Assembly (NCBI RefSeq): GCF_000011645.1
Contig: NC_006270.3
Coordinates: forward strand, 3,035,501 to 3,099,500
From: Bacillus licheniformis DSM 13 = ATCC 14580
GTDB lineage: Bacteria; Bacillota; Bacilli; Bacillales; Bacillaceae
Direction of reading: 5' to 3'
DNA length: 64,000 bases
The notes beneath the pieces were generated by a model. It was given only the letters and a program-made list of their open reading frames with translations, made no database searches and was not told the origin of the DNA. Shown one piece after another: positions 17,155 through 26,073 of this stretch; the stretch's first letter is position 1; each line of letters starts with the position of its first letter. A program made the position numbers and the translations under genes.

Positions 17155-18003
17155 TTATCCTTTAATTGACCCTAAAAGAGCGCCTTTTGCAAAGTGTTTT
17201 TGAATAAACGGATACACGAGCAGCACAGGTATGGTTGCAACGACAATGACCGCCATTTTGATCGTTTGTTCCGGCGGCGCCGCGGCTGCTCCCATTTCCG
17301 TCATATCCCCTTGCATACCGCTTGATACGATGACAATCTGGCGAAGCAAAACTTGTATCGGCCATTTTGTCGCATCGCTCAAGTACAGAATCGCCTGCAT
17401 GTACGTATTCCAATAGGTGACGGCGTAAAACAGCGAAATCGTCGCGATCGCCGGCAAAGACAACGGAAGAATGATGCGGAAGAAGATGCCGATGTCATTG
17501 CAGCCGTCGATTTTGGCGGATTCCTCGAGGCTTGACGGTATGTTTTGAAAAAAGTTCTTTAAAATAATCAAGTTAAACGCATTGATGGCGGTCGGAAGAA
17601 TCAGAGACCAATAGGTATCGAGCAATCCGAGCGATTTTACGACGAGAAAGGTCGGGATCATCCCTCCGCTGAACAGCATCGTGAACACGACCAAGAACAT
17701 CAGGACGCGCCTTCCCATCAGCTCCTTTCTCGACAGCCCGTATGCCATTAAAGAGGAAAGAAACATGCTGACCGCCGTCCCTACGGCTGTGACAAGAATA
17801 GAAACGATTAAGCTCCTGTACACAATGTCAGTTGAAAAAATATACCTGTACGCATCCAGCGAAAAAGTCGTCGGTATTAAAATAAACTTTTTCGAAATAA
17901 CCTCCTCGACTGTCGCAAAAGAGGCTGCAATAACGTGGATGAACGGCAGCACACAAACCAATCCGAACCCTGTTAAAAATGAATAATTCAATATGTCAAA
18001 CAC
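17155..18003 (-). CDS. ytcP: ABC sugar permease YtcP (LplC-type), start uncertain
   Basis: An inner-membrane permease, the partner of YteP, with six predicted helices and the EAA loop EESAKIDGCNDIGIFFRIIL. From the first canonical start, a GTG at 18003, it has 282 residues. However, the strong ribosome site AAGGAGGGGG at 18034-18044 lies about 30 nt upstream. The intervening codons stay open and read IRHSAGSR before VFDIL, which looks like the usual family N-terminus. No ATG, GTG or TTG lies in that stretch, so the true start may be a near-cognate codon (ATC at 18027, ACG 18030 or ATA 18033). A cre site overlaps the upstream side. Confidence 0.85.
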   Translation of the reverse strand: MFDILNYSFLTGFGLVCVLPFIHVIAASFATVEEVISKKFILIPTTFSLDAYRYIFSTDIVYRSLIVSILVTAVGTAVSMFLSSLMAYGLSRKELMGRRVLMFLVVFTMLFSGGMIPTFLVVKSLGLLDTYWSLILPTAINAFNLIILKNFFQNIPSSLEESAKIDGCNDIGIFFRIILPLSLPAIATISLFYAVTYWNTYMQAILYLSDATKWPIQVLLRQIVIVSSGMQGDMTEMGAAAAPPEQTIKMAVIVVATIPVLLVYPFIQKHFAKGALLGSIKG

Positions 18004-18042
18004 GCGGCTTCCAGCAGAATGCCTGATCGTTATTCCCCCTCC

Positions 18043-18058
18043 TTGTAAGCGCTGTCAA
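18043..18058 (-). promoter_or_regulatory. CcpA-binding cre site upstream of ytcP
   Basis: TTGACAGCGCTTACAA on the minus strand matches the cre consensus WTGNAANCGNWWNCAW with one mismatch. It ends at the ytcP ribosome site. Glucose repression of the ytcPQ importer by CcpA is predicted. Confidence 0.65.
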
Positions 18059-18173
18059 AATATTACGATATCGTGTCTAAAATGTAGCAGACAGAAAGGA
18101 GAGCGTCTATAATCATTTTTTAAGCAGGAGCAGGAAAGCGGAGAAAAAGATCATCACCTTAGAAGATGATACG

Positions 18174-18938
18174 TCAGTCTTCATCAAGGATGTCAGAGGC
18201 GCTGACTTGCGGCCTGTACCCCAGTTCCCGAATGGCGGAATCGATCGACCACGGCCGCCCCTTATTGTCGCTGACAGCATAATATGTACCATATGTTTTG
18301 CCGGATTTGATAGCGGCTTTAAAGATTCCGATGAGGTCGGGGTGGGATAAAAGCGTTTTTTTGCTTCTCGGTTTTGCGTGCAGCGTTTCTAGCTCATTTT
18401 CAGCAGCTGTCCCGATCCGCAGATTGATGACGGAAACCTTGGCGTCTAATTGGTGCGAGAAAAGGTAGCCGAGATTTTCGGACGCCAATTTTAGCAAGCC
18501 GTACAAGCTTTTGGACTGCGGGTAGTCATTTGTGTTGATCTGCCTCCCCAACAGAGAATCGCCGCCCTTTTCATATACATCTGTCACATGGTTGCTGCTG
18601 GCAAATACCACTTTCGGCACGCCGAGCTCCGCCGCCGCCCGCAAAATCGTATATGTCGCTTTAAAAAAGATATCCGTCATTTTCGCAAACTCCTGCCGGT
18701 CAAGCAAATCGCCCGACGGCTTTACAGCCAAAAGATTGATCAGCGCATTCGTCTGTGCAGGAATGCTTTTGACGACTTCGTTGTAATCTGTCGCATCCAC
18801 CCGGATAAAACGGACAGCCTGTTTGTCATCCGGTTCTTTTAAATCCAGCACTGTCACCTCATACCCTTCGCCTGCCAATCCGCCCGCTAATACGCGGCCG
18901 ACCGTGCCGTTCCCTCCGACGATCGTCACCTTTTTCAC
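18174..18938 (-). CDS. ytbQ: NAD-dependent epimerase/dehydratase YtbQ
   Basis: A cytoplasmic extended-SDR protein of 254 residues. The NAD-binding motif GGNGTVGRVLAGG is near the N-terminus and the catalytic Tyr-x3-Lys is in SLYGLLKLASENL. It resembles uronate dehydrogenases in overall form. Oxidising a galacturonate released from pectin is a reasonable but unproven role. The GTG at 18938 is chosen because AGGAGG lies 8 nt before it; the ATG at 18965 would overlap the ytaP stop and lacks a ribosome site. It is cotranscribed with ytaP. Confidence 0.82.
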   Translation of the reverse strand: MKKVTIVGGNGTVGRVLAGGLAGEGYEVTVLDLKEPDDKQAVRFIRVDATDYNEVVKSIPAQTNALINLLAVKPSGDLLDRQEFAKMTDIFFKATYTILRAAAELGVPKVVFASSNHVTDVYEKGGDSLLGRQINTNDYPQSKSLYGLLKLASENLGYLFSHQLDAKVSVINLRIGTAAENELETLHAKPRSKKTLLSHPDLIGIFKAAIKSGKTYGTYYAVSDNKGRPWSIDSAIRELGYRPQVSASDILDED

Positions 18939-18955
18939 GGTTATCGCCTCCTGTT

Positions 18956-19843
18956 TTACAGCCATGTTTTTAAGAAACCGACCGCTTTATGCCTCATTCC
19001 GGCTGTCTCGAGGTGCCCTGAATGAGAACGAAACACTTCATAGCGTTCACCTGCGCCTTTTTCTATATACACATCGGACAGCTTTTCTTCAATAATGTCA
19101 ATCCCTTGAACCGGCGTCAGTTTATCTGCGGTTCCGACCAGGCTTAAATGAGGCCTTGGAGCGATCAAGCTTTCGATTTGAGCGGTTGAAAAGTGTTTGA
19201 CCAGCCCTGGAACATAAGAATAGAGATTGTGGCGGTCCAAATTCTGCGTCTTGATTAATGTTTCGCTGTCCACCTGAGCGCATATATCAACGCATACGCT
19301 GACCCGCTCATCCAATGCAGCGGTCCACCAGGCCATCAGACCTCCCATCGACATGCCGAGTGAAGCGATGCGGCTTTCGTCTATGTCCTCCCTCATTTTC
19401 AGATAATCGATGGCTCTGATGCTGTCGAAAACCATCATTCCCCACATCACCCGCCCTGTCCAAAGCATTTCTTTAAATATCTCACTCTCCGTTTTGCCCC
19501 GCCTGTCTCCGAAAGCCCAATGATCAATCGCAAGCACGGAGAATCCCAAAGCCGTCAATTCCTCGGCGAACGGCGGCGCTTGCAAGTACTCCGCTCCTTC
19601 AACCAGCTCCTCCTTTCCCCTTTCGTAGCGCCCTCCGTGTGAATGACAGTAAAGCACGGCCGGCCGCTTGCCGTTCATCTGTTTCGGTTTTGCAAAATAG
19701 GCCGGCACCGCTTCAATTCCGTTTAAATCAAGCAAAAGCGTTTCGAGAATAAAAGATGACTTTTCTTCGATTTTAAGAGTGCTCGCATCAATGCTTTTTT
19801 TCCCCGGCAAATCGCCGAGCAGTTTGAAAAGTTGACTGCGCAT
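18956..19843 (-). CDS. ytaP: Alpha/beta hydrolase YtaP
   Basis: A 295-residue cytoplasmic alpha/beta hydrolase of the dienelactone-hydrolase/acetyl-xylan-esterase-like group. The nucleophile elbow is GMSMGG, the oxyanion region YCHSHGGRYERG, and the C-terminal catalytic His is in FRSHSGH. It may deacetylate or de-esterify pectin fragments given its place at the end of the pectin block. The substrate is unknown. It lies upstream of ytbQ, with 17 nt between its stop and the ytbQ start. An AAAGGGG ribosome site precedes the ATG at 19843. Confidence 0.82.
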   Translation of the reverse strand: MRSQLFKLLGDLPGKKSIDASTLKIEEKSSFILETLLLDLNGIEAVPAYFAKPKQMNGKRPAVLYCHSHGGRYERGKEELVEGAEYLQAPPFAEELTALGFSVLAIDHWAFGDRRGKTESEIFKEMLWTGRVMWGMMVFDSIRAIDYLKMREDIDESRIASLGMSMGGLMAWWTAALDERVSVCVDICAQVDSETLIKTQNLDRHNLYSYVPGLVKHFSTAQIESLIAPRPHLSLVGTADKLTPVQGIDIIEEKLSDVYIEKGAGERYEVFRSHSGHLETAGMRHKAVGFLKTWL

Positions 19844-19874
19844 CGTATTCCCCTTTCTTTTTTCGTTTGATTCA

Positions 19875-21125
19875 TTAATACGATTTGAAAGGGCGTTTTA
19901 CCTTTTTCCAGATGTTAAGTTGGCGGAAGTTCACAACAAACAATGCGCTGGCAAGCATGATAAACAGTAATACCCACGATGATGAAAACAAAAGAAGCAG
20001 CGTGAAGCCCCCCATGAGAAAGAGGCATACTTTTTTGTAAATGCGGCCTGATAACAGCTTGTAAGCTGCGGCAAGACCGCACAGCGAGTTGCAGATGAAA
20101 AAGGCGTTTGCGATCAGAACCAGCGTCTCAACATTAAGAAAGTGAAACATCAGGCAGACGAAAACGATCGTATGGATGAGAAATATAAGCCCCAGCGCTG
20201 CAGTCGGCTGATTTCCCCTTGATCTGTAGGCAAACAGCCCGCCGGCCTGCGAGGCCACCAGCCTGGCTGCTCCGCCTGTCACCTGAAAATAAGCACACAT
20301 ACAGAGGACAGCGGTGAGCACTGCGATCACCGGCAATGCAAAAGATCCGAACAACGGCGTCAGCATCATCGCCAGCTTCAATTGTCCGTTTGCGGAGAAT
20401 CCAGGATCAATCCACTGAACAGCTGCCGCGGTCGCCAAATATATGACCGTTACCGTCAGGCTGCTGATCACGACAGCCCGTGGAATCGTTTTCCCGCGGT
20501 TTTTCACTTCCATGCTGTAGTTGCCGACGATTTCCCATCCGACCAATGCCCAGAACAGGAGCAGCAATCCGCGGCCAAAATCGGTAAACTGAAATGTTCC
20601 GTCTACGAGAGGCCCCTCACGGAAGTAAGGCACGGAAGCCGCGCTGCTTCCAAACAGGATAAGCGCCGCGGCAGTGGAAAAAATGAGTGCAACCATGCCG
20701 ACAAATGAAAGATTAAAGCAAAGGATAACCATACAAAAGATGAAAAAAACAAAGCCGTACAGTTCAGCAGGGAATGCCGTGCCTGCCGCAAGAGAATGAA
20801 TATATTCGCCGGCCGTCATTAATACGGCGGCGGGGCCGAAGCTCGCAGCCATGATAAAATAAAAGACTGCCAACTTTTTAACACGCGACCCGAACGCTTT
20901 TTCAGCCGCATAAGCAATCCCGGCATCATTCGGATACTCGACGCTTAATCTGGCAAAAACCCAGGCAAATAAAAAACCGATTCCCAGCATCAACAGCCAC
21001 GCAAAAATCGCGTAGTCTCCAGCTGTCTGATGAATCATCGGAGGCAGCAGAATGATTCCGGATCCTAAAATGGGCCCCGTCATCAGCCCGCTTAACAATA
21101 AAGGACCAAGCTTTTTTTCTCTCAT
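19875..21125 (-). CDS. APC-superfamily amino acid exporter, YjeH-like
   Basis: A 416-residue polytopic permease with about 12 helices. The first helix carries GPILGSGIILLPP, typical of the amino acid-polyamine-organocation fold. Sequence features (VGWEIVGNYSMEVKNRGKTIPRA; AYFQVTGGAARLVASQ; NAFFICNSLCGLAAAYKLL) match E. coli YjeH, which exports methionine and branched-chain amino acids. It is divergent from a LysR gene that probably controls it. It is not in this position in B. subtilis as I recall. Export rather than import is inference from the YjeH likeness. Confidence 0.75.
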   Translation of the reverse strand: MREKKLGPLLLSGLMTGPILGSGIILLPPMIHQTAGDYAIFAWLLMLGIGFLFAWVFARLSVEYPNDAGIAYAAEKAFGSRVKKLAVFYFIMAASFGPAAVLMTAGEYIHSLAAGTAFPAELYGFVFFIFCMVILCFNLSFVGMVALIFSTAAALILFGSSAASVPYFREGPLVDGTFQFTDFGRGLLLLFWALVGWEIVGNYSMEVKNRGKTIPRAVVISSLTVTVIYLATAAAVQWIDPGFSANGQLKLAMMLTPLFGSFALPVIAVLTAVLCMCAYFQVTGGAARLVASQAGGLFAYRSRGNQPTAALGLIFLIHTIVFVCLMFHFLNVETLVLIANAFFICNSLCGLAAAYKLLSGRIYKKVCLFLMGGFTLLLLFSSSWVLLFIMLASALFVVNFRQLNIWKKVKRPFKSY

Positions 21126-21160
21126 ACGAATACAATCCTTTCACAAAGTCGTTTAAAATG

Positions 21161-21189
21161 ATTGTAATCATGTTCGATTCATCAGTAAA
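21161..21189 (-). promoter_or_regulatory. Promoter of the YjeH-like exporter
   Basis: TTTACT (21184-21189), a 17-nt spacer and TACAAT (21161-21166) on the minus strand. Confidence 0.5.
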
Positions 21190-21197
21190 ATAGATAT

Positions 21198-21227
21198 TAT
21201 CGATCTGCAACTTCGAATTTTTCGATA
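21198..21227. promoter_or_regulatory. Inverted repeat, possible LysR operator
   Basis: TATCGA (21198-21203) and TCGATA (21222-21227) are inverted, about 27 nt before the LysR start and just upstream of the exporter promoter. This is the usual place for an autoregulatory LysR site. Confidence 0.4.
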
Positions 21228-21253
21228 TAAGATAAAAAAGGGAGATGGACGAG

Positions 21254-22147
21254 ATGGAGATCCGACACTTGAAAACATTTAAAACAATCGTGGATATCGG
21301 CGGTTTTACCCGTGCTGCCGATTATTTAGGATATGCACAGTCCACTGTGACTTCGCACGTTCAAGCAATCGAACAAGAATTAAGAAAGCCGCTGTTCTAC
21401 CGGCTCGGGAAAAAAATGATGCTGACAGAAGCGGGAAAGCACCTTCTCCCTTATGCCGCAGAAATGGTCGAGCTGTATGAAAAAGCGAGGCACATTCCGG
21501 AAAACGACCAGGAGCCGTCGGGAAACTTGATCATCGGCGCCTCGGAATCTTTAACGGTATACAGGCTGCCCGCCATTCTTCACGAATTTACAAGCAAATA
21601 TCCGCAGGTCACGGTCACTTTAAAGTCTTCCACGTGCTGGCAGCTGAGAGACGAATTGAAACAGGGAAAAATCGATGTCGCTTTTCTTTTGGACAACGAC
21701 CGGAAAGAAAACGACCTTCATGTTGAAAAGCTGGTCAATGAGCCGATGGTGTTCATCTTTCCCAAAGAACACCCGGCAGGACAAAAAGCTCTTGATGATT
21801 TGACTTTTAACGCAAATGAAACGTTTTTATATACCGAGCACGGCTGCAGCTACCGTGATTTTTTTGAGGAATATTTACGTCAAAGGGGAGTCATTGCCGA
21901 CCATACGATGGAGTTTTGGAGTGTCGAAGCGATTAAACAATGCGTAATGTGCGGTTTGGGCGTCTCCCTTCTTCCTTTGATCACAACGCGCACTGATATC
22001 GAAGAAGGAAAGCTTCAGGGCACGCTGGTCCGCGACGCCCTGTTTTCCACTCAAATGGTTTATCATAAAAACAAATGGCTTTCTCCTGCTATGGCGGCTT
22101 TTACGGATATCGTCCGCAGGAAGGCAAGAGAATGGGAACAGACATAA
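21254..22147 (+). CDS. LysR-family transcriptional regulator
   Basis: A 297-residue regulator with an N-terminal winged HTH (MEIRHLKTFKTIVDIGGFTR then AADYLGYAQSTVTSHVQAIE) and a periplasmic-binding-like effector domain from about residue 90. The ATG at 21254 has GGGAG 9 nt upstream and gives the standard LysR start; the ATG at 21245 abuts the ribosome site. It is divergent from the YjeH-like exporter, the typical layout for a LysR regulator and its target. An inducing amino acid is the natural guess for its ligand. Confidence 0.87.
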   Translation: MEIRHLKTFKTIVDIGGFTRAADYLGYAQSTVTSHVQAIEQELRKPLFYRLGKKMMLTEAGKHLLPYAAEMVELYEKARHIPENDQEPSGNLIIGASESLTVYRLPAILHEFTSKYPQVTVTLKSSTCWQLRDELKQGKIDVAFLLDNDRKENDLHVEKLVNEPMVFIFPKEHPAGQKALDDLTFNANETFLYTEHGCSYRDFFEEYLRQRGVIADHTMEFWSVEAIKQCVMCGLGVSLLPLITTRTDIEEGKLQGTLVRDALFSTQMVYHKNKWLSPAMAAFTDIVRRKAREWEQT

Positions 22148-22152
22148 CATCC

Positions 22153-22560
22153 CTATATGCCTTCGGTATTCATCAGCACGATCCGCCAGCCGTCCGGATC
22201 TTCCACCGTTGCCCCTTTTTCCTTCCAATACGGATTTTCAGGCGGCACTTCGTCATAGCCCATGTCAGCGAGCCTATTTAATATGCTCCTGATTTCCTCC
22301 GGATCAGGAATATAAAAAACGAGCAGATTGTCTTTAGTCGGTGCCGGACAAGGGCTTCCTTCGATATGTGAGGTGAATTCAAGGTGGTATTGGACATTCG
22401 GCAGGCCGAACATGACGCCATTATACCCGTGGTGGCCGGAAAAACCGCCAAGCTTTTTCAGCCCCAGCCCCTTTTCGTAAAATGCAACGATTTCGTCAAA
22501 ACGGTCTGTAGGCCGGGCGATTCTGACCTGTACGGCGGAAAAATCGGAAAAATGCATCAT
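22153..22560 (-). CDS. VOC (glyoxalase/bleomycin-resistance) superfamily protein
   Basis: A 135-residue protein with the paired beta-alpha-beta-beta-beta modules of the VOC fold (VQVRIARPTDRFDEIVAFYE; then ATVEDPDGWRIVLMN at the C-terminus). Such proteins bind metal and act as lyases, isomerases or dioxygenases; the substrate cannot be told. The start at 22560 has AAGGAG 6 nt upstream. It is convergent with the LysR gene, 5 nt apart, with no room for a terminator between them. It is not part of the leuS operon because leuS has its own terminator. Confidence 0.75.
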   Translation of the reverse strand: MMHFSDFSAVQVRIARPTDRFDEIVAFYEKGLGLKKLGGFSGHHGYNGVMFGLPNVQYHLEFTSHIEGSPCPAPTKDNLLVFYIPDPEEIRSILNRLADMGYDEVPPENPYWKEKGATVEDPDGWRIVLMNTEGI

Positions 22561-22655
22561 GATCATCTCCTTTTTTCCCATTTTAAGCGGTCATGGATCA
22601 TTTGAAACGAAGCGATCGTCTGAAATATTATCATCCTTTCGGCGGAATGACAGAA

Positions 22656-22682
22656 AAAGCCCCTTCGGATTGAAGGGGCTTT
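22656..22682 (-). terminator. Terminator after leuS
   Basis: An 11-bp perfect stem (22656-22666 with 22672-22682) begins at the leuS stop. It is followed on the minus strand by TTTTT. Confidence 0.88.
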
Positions 22683-22687
22683 CGCCA

Positions 22688-25102
22688 TTAATTTGCAACA
22701 ATATTTACAAGCTTTCCAGGCACAGCGATCACTTTTCTGATCGTTTTTCCTTCTAGCTGTTCTTTTACTTTTTCATTGTTTTTCGCCAGCTCTTCAAGCT
22801 GTTCTTTGTCCGCGTCGGCTGGAACGTTCAGCTTCGCTTTCACCTTTCCGTTCAGCTGAACGACGATTTCAATTTCATCATCCACGAGCTTCGCTTCATC
22901 ATAGACAGGCCATGCTTCATACGCGATCGTTTCCTCATGACCGAGGCGGTTCCAGAGCTCTTCAGCCAAATGAGGCGCGACAGGAGAAAGCAATTTCACG
23001 AAGCCTTCCATGTATTCTTTCGGAAGCTGATCAGCTTTATATGCTTCATTGATGAAGACCATCAGCTGTGAAATGCCTGTATTAAAGCGCAGACCTTCGA
23101 AATGGTCCGTTACTTTCATGACCGTTTCATGGTAGACGCGCTCAAGCGTTTCGCCGGCTCCTTCAACGATCTTCTCGTTTAACCCGCCATTGTCATCGAT
23201 AAACAAACGCCATACGCGGTCAAGGAAGCGGCGGGCTCCGTCAAGCCCTGTCGTTGACCAGGCGATCGATGCATCCAAAGGTCCCATGAACATTTCGTAC
23301 AGCCGGAGCGTGTCCGCGCCATGCGTCTCCACAATTTCGTCCGGATTGACGACATTGCCTTTGGATTTGCTCATTTTTTCATTGTTTTCGCCAAGAATCA
23401 TCCCTTGGTTATAAAGCTGTTTGAACGGCTCTTTCGTCGGAACGACCCCGATGTCATAAAGGAATTTATGCCAGAAGCGCGCATACAATAAGTGAAGAAC
23501 GGCGTGCTCCGCCCCTCCGATATACATATCGACAGGAAGCCATTCCTTTAATTTTTCAGGGGAAGCCAGCTCGTTCGGGTTCTTCGGATCAATGTAGCGC
23601 AGGAAGTACCAGCAGCTTCCCGCCCATTGCGGCATCGTATTCGTTTCGCGTCTTCCCTTTTTGCCTGTTTCAGGATCTGTCACTTCCACCCATTCTTTAA
23701 TATTCGCAAGAGGGGACTCACCCGTTCCGCTCGGTTTGATTTCCGACGTTTTCGGCAAGATCAGCGGCAGCTCTTCTTCAGGAACCGGAGTCGATGTGCC
23801 GTCTTCCCAATGGATGATCGGGATCGGCTCGCCCCAGTAGCGCTGACGGCTGAACAGCCAGTCGCGGAGGCGGTATGTTACTTTTTTCTCGCCCTTCCCG
23901 TTTTCCTCAAGCCACTGGATCATTTTTTCGATCGCAGCCGCTTTATCAAGACCGTTCAGAAAATCTGAATGGATATGTTCGCCGTCGCCTGTATATGCTT
24001 CTTTCTCAACATCCCCGCCTTTGACGACTTCTTTGATCGGCAGCCCGAATGCTGATGCAAATTCATGGTCCCGCTCATCATGGGCAGGAACGGCCATGAC
24101 CGCCCCGGTCCCGTATGTAGCCAAGACATAGTCCGCAATCCAGACCGGAATTTTTTCTCCGTTTGCCGGATTAACCGCATATGCACCTGTGAAGACGCCT
24201 GTCTTTGTTTTGGCAAGGTCTGTCCGCTCCAAGTCGCTCTTTGATTGAACTTCTTCAATATAGGCGTTGACTGCGTCTTTCTGTTCAGGCGTTGTGATTT
24301 TTTGAACCAAATCATGCTCCGGAGCCAGCACGGCATATGTCGCACCGAATAATGTGTCAGGCCGCGTGGTGAAAACCGTAAACGTTTCATTGGTGCCGTC
24401 GACCGCAAAATGAACATGCGCCCCTTCAGAACGGCCGATCCAGTTGCGCTGCATTTCTTTAATGCTTTCCGGCCAGTCGAGTTCTTCCAGGTCTTCAAGC
24501 AGGCGGTCGGCATAAGCGGTAATTTTCAGCATCCACTGCTTCATTGGACGGCGTTCTACAGGATGTCCGCCGCGTTCGCTTTTGCCGTCGATGACTTCTT
24601 CATTGGCAAGAACGGTTCCAAGCGCAGGACACCAGTTTACAGGGACCTCATCTACATAAGCGAGACCTTTTTCGTAAAGCTTTAAGAAAATCCACTGCGT
24701 CCATTTATAGTAGTCCGGATCTGTTGTGTTGACTTCTCTGTCCCAATCATACGAAAAGCCGAGCGCTCTGATCTGGCGGCGGAAGTTGTCAATGTTCTGC
24801 TCGGTGAAGACGGCAGGATCGTTTCCCGTATCTAGCGCATATTGCTCGGCAGGAAGCCCGAATGCATCCCAGCCCATCGGATGGAGGACATTGTACCCTT
24901 GCATCCGTTTCATGCGGGACAAAATGTCAGTTGCTGTATAGCCTTCAGGGTGTCCGACGTGAAGGCCTGCGCCCGACGGATACGGAAACATGTCCAATGC
25001 ATAAAATTTAGGTTTGGATTTATCTTCACGAGTGGCAAACGTTTTATTTTTCAGCCAATAGTCCTGCCACTTTTTCTCGATTGTTTGATGGTCAAAGCTC
25101 AA
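22688..25102 (-). CDS. leuS: Leucyl-tRNA synthetase
   Basis: Class Ia aminoacyl-tRNA synthetase that charges tRNA-Leu. The protein has 804 residues, the normal bacterial length. The HIGH motif appears as HVGH (residues 48-51) and the KMSKS motif as KMSKSKGN near residue 576. The connective-peptide editing domain contains the TTRPDTLFGATY segment. The start is a TTG at 25102 after AAAGGAGG. A T-box leader with a leucine CTC specifier precedes it, so expression should rise when tRNA-Leu is uncharged. Confidence 0.97.
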   Translation of the reverse strand: MSFDHQTIEKKWQDYWLKNKTFATREDKSKPKFYALDMFPYPSGAGLHVGHPEGYTATDILSRMKRMQGYNVLHPMGWDAFGLPAEQYALDTGNDPAVFTEQNIDNFRRQIRALGFSYDWDREVNTTDPDYYKWTQWIFLKLYEKGLAYVDEVPVNWCPALGTVLANEEVIDGKSERGGHPVERRPMKQWMLKITAYADRLLEDLEELDWPESIKEMQRNWIGRSEGAHVHFAVDGTNETFTVFTTRPDTLFGATYAVLAPEHDLVQKITTPEQKDAVNAYIEEVQSKSDLERTDLAKTKTGVFTGAYAVNPANGEKIPVWIADYVLATYGTGAVMAVPAHDERDHEFASAFGLPIKEVVKGGDVEKEAYTGDGEHIHSDFLNGLDKAAAIEKMIQWLEENGKGEKKVTYRLRDWLFSRQRYWGEPIPIIHWEDGTSTPVPEEELPLILPKTSEIKPSGTGESPLANIKEWVEVTDPETGKKGRRETNTMPQWAGSCWYFLRYIDPKNPNELASPEKLKEWLPVDMYIGGAEHAVLHLLYARFWHKFLYDIGVVPTKEPFKQLYNQGMILGENNEKMSKSKGNVVNPDEIVETHGADTLRLYEMFMGPLDASIAWSTTGLDGARRFLDRVWRLFIDDNGGLNEKIVEGAGETLERVYHETVMKVTDHFEGLRFNTGISQLMVFINEAYKADQLPKEYMEGFVKLLSPVAPHLAEELWNRLGHEETIAYEAWPVYDEAKLVDDEIEIVVQLNGKVKAKLNVPADADKEQLEELAKNNEKVKEQLEGKTIRKVIAVPGKLVNIVAN

Positions 25103-25192
25103 TTGTAAAAACCTCCTTTGAATATGTGTACGGCTTCTTTGTCTTCAAGTATGGACGGGACTGGCAGCGTTATATTCAGATTATTCTAAAAT

Positions 25193-25440
25193 CAAAAAAA
25201 CTCTCCCATCCCTAAGAAGGGACGAGAGATTTCCCGCGGTACCACCCTTGTTAGTGTGCACGCGGCACACTCACTTGATATCTGTAACGCAGATACGCGG
25301 CAGCAGCTTATCACTGCTGCAACTCTGAGGCGAGTTCGGAAGCTCATTTGATTGACTTTCACCAGCCGTCAACTCTCTGAAACAAAATGGGCTTCTTACT
25401 GCTCCTCTTCACTGTTCTTGCCGTAACCGTAATCTTATCT
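25193..25440 (-). promoter_or_regulatory. T-box leader of leuS (Leu, CTC specifier)
   Basis: The minus-strand RNA has the conserved T-box GGGTGGTACCGCG (25236-25248), the GCTGGTGAAAG-type stem I segment, and a CTC leucine specifier at 25332-25334. It ends in a terminator stem of about 11 bp followed by T7 (25193-25230). Together with the 80 nt before the leuS start it fills most of the 421-nt leuS/ytvB gap. Confidence 0.92.
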
Positions 25441-25442
25441 GT

Positions 25443-25471
25443 ATTTTATAGAATTCTGTTCATAAGTGCAA
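25443..25471 (-). promoter_or_regulatory. SigA promoter of leuS
   Basis: TTGCAC (25466-25471), a 17-nt spacer and TAAAAT (25443-25448) lie directly upstream of the T-box leader. Confidence 0.65.
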
Positions 25472-25523
25472 GCAGGTTTGTATACAATGGGAATGTGCTG
25501 AAAAAAGGGTAAGAGTGAGGATC

Positions 25524-25856
25524 TTAATCGTGTGGAGATTTGTTTTGCCGTTCGGAGTTCTGTACATTTGCCTGCTGTTCTCTGACAAAGTCAAAGCTTC
25601 TCAATACAGCTTCACCGCCGTAGCCGGCAATGATCGATAACACGACAAGCTGAATTCCCGAATCAGGTTCCGCAGATAAAACAAGCAAAATAGAAGCAAC
25701 CATTCCGACAAGAATATCTTCAAAAAATCCAAGGTAAATGAATCGTTTCGTTGTTCTCGGTTTCTCGAGTCGTCCTCTTTTTTTAACGTGCCCGAGAACC
25801 CCCATAATCCCTCCAATCAAACAAGCAACCAAAACTTGATGCAGCATCTTCATCAC
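25524..25856 (-). CDS. ytvB: DUF4257 membrane protein YtvB
   Basis: A 110-residue protein with an N-terminal hydrophobic segment (VLVACLIGGIMGVLGHV). Two more lie in the middle (DILVGMVASILLVLSA and VVLSIIAGYGGEAVL), and the tail is polar. It matches the DUF4257 family and B. subtilis YtvB by position next to leuS. The function is unknown. The 217-nt gap to yttB on its upstream side holds no gene I can support. Confidence 0.75.
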   Translation of the reverse strand: MMKMLHQVLVACLIGGIMGVLGHVKKRGRLEKPRTTKRFIYLGFFEDILVGMVASILLVLSAEPDSGIQLVVLSIIAGYGGEAVLRSFDFVREQQANVQNSERQNKSPHD

Positions 25857-26073
25857 CTTCCTAAAGCCCTTAGTTTAGTCAAGCGACTTCAGGCCATCGA
25901 GCAGCCCCCCTAGACCCCTTGCGATGATATTCGATACTACCATACAGAAAATGTGTTCTGTCTGAGAAGAAAAAAAGCTTGTTTCTTCCATTATATGTGA
26001 AGATTTGGTTGATAATCTTGATTCCTTCGATTCATTTTCGAATAATTACAATTACCTATTTTTTCTATATTAC

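Noticed and set aside
21245..21253. Upstream ATG for the LysR regulator
   Set aside because: It touches the ribosome site GGGAG; the ATG at 21254 is properly spaced and gives the standard LysR beginning.
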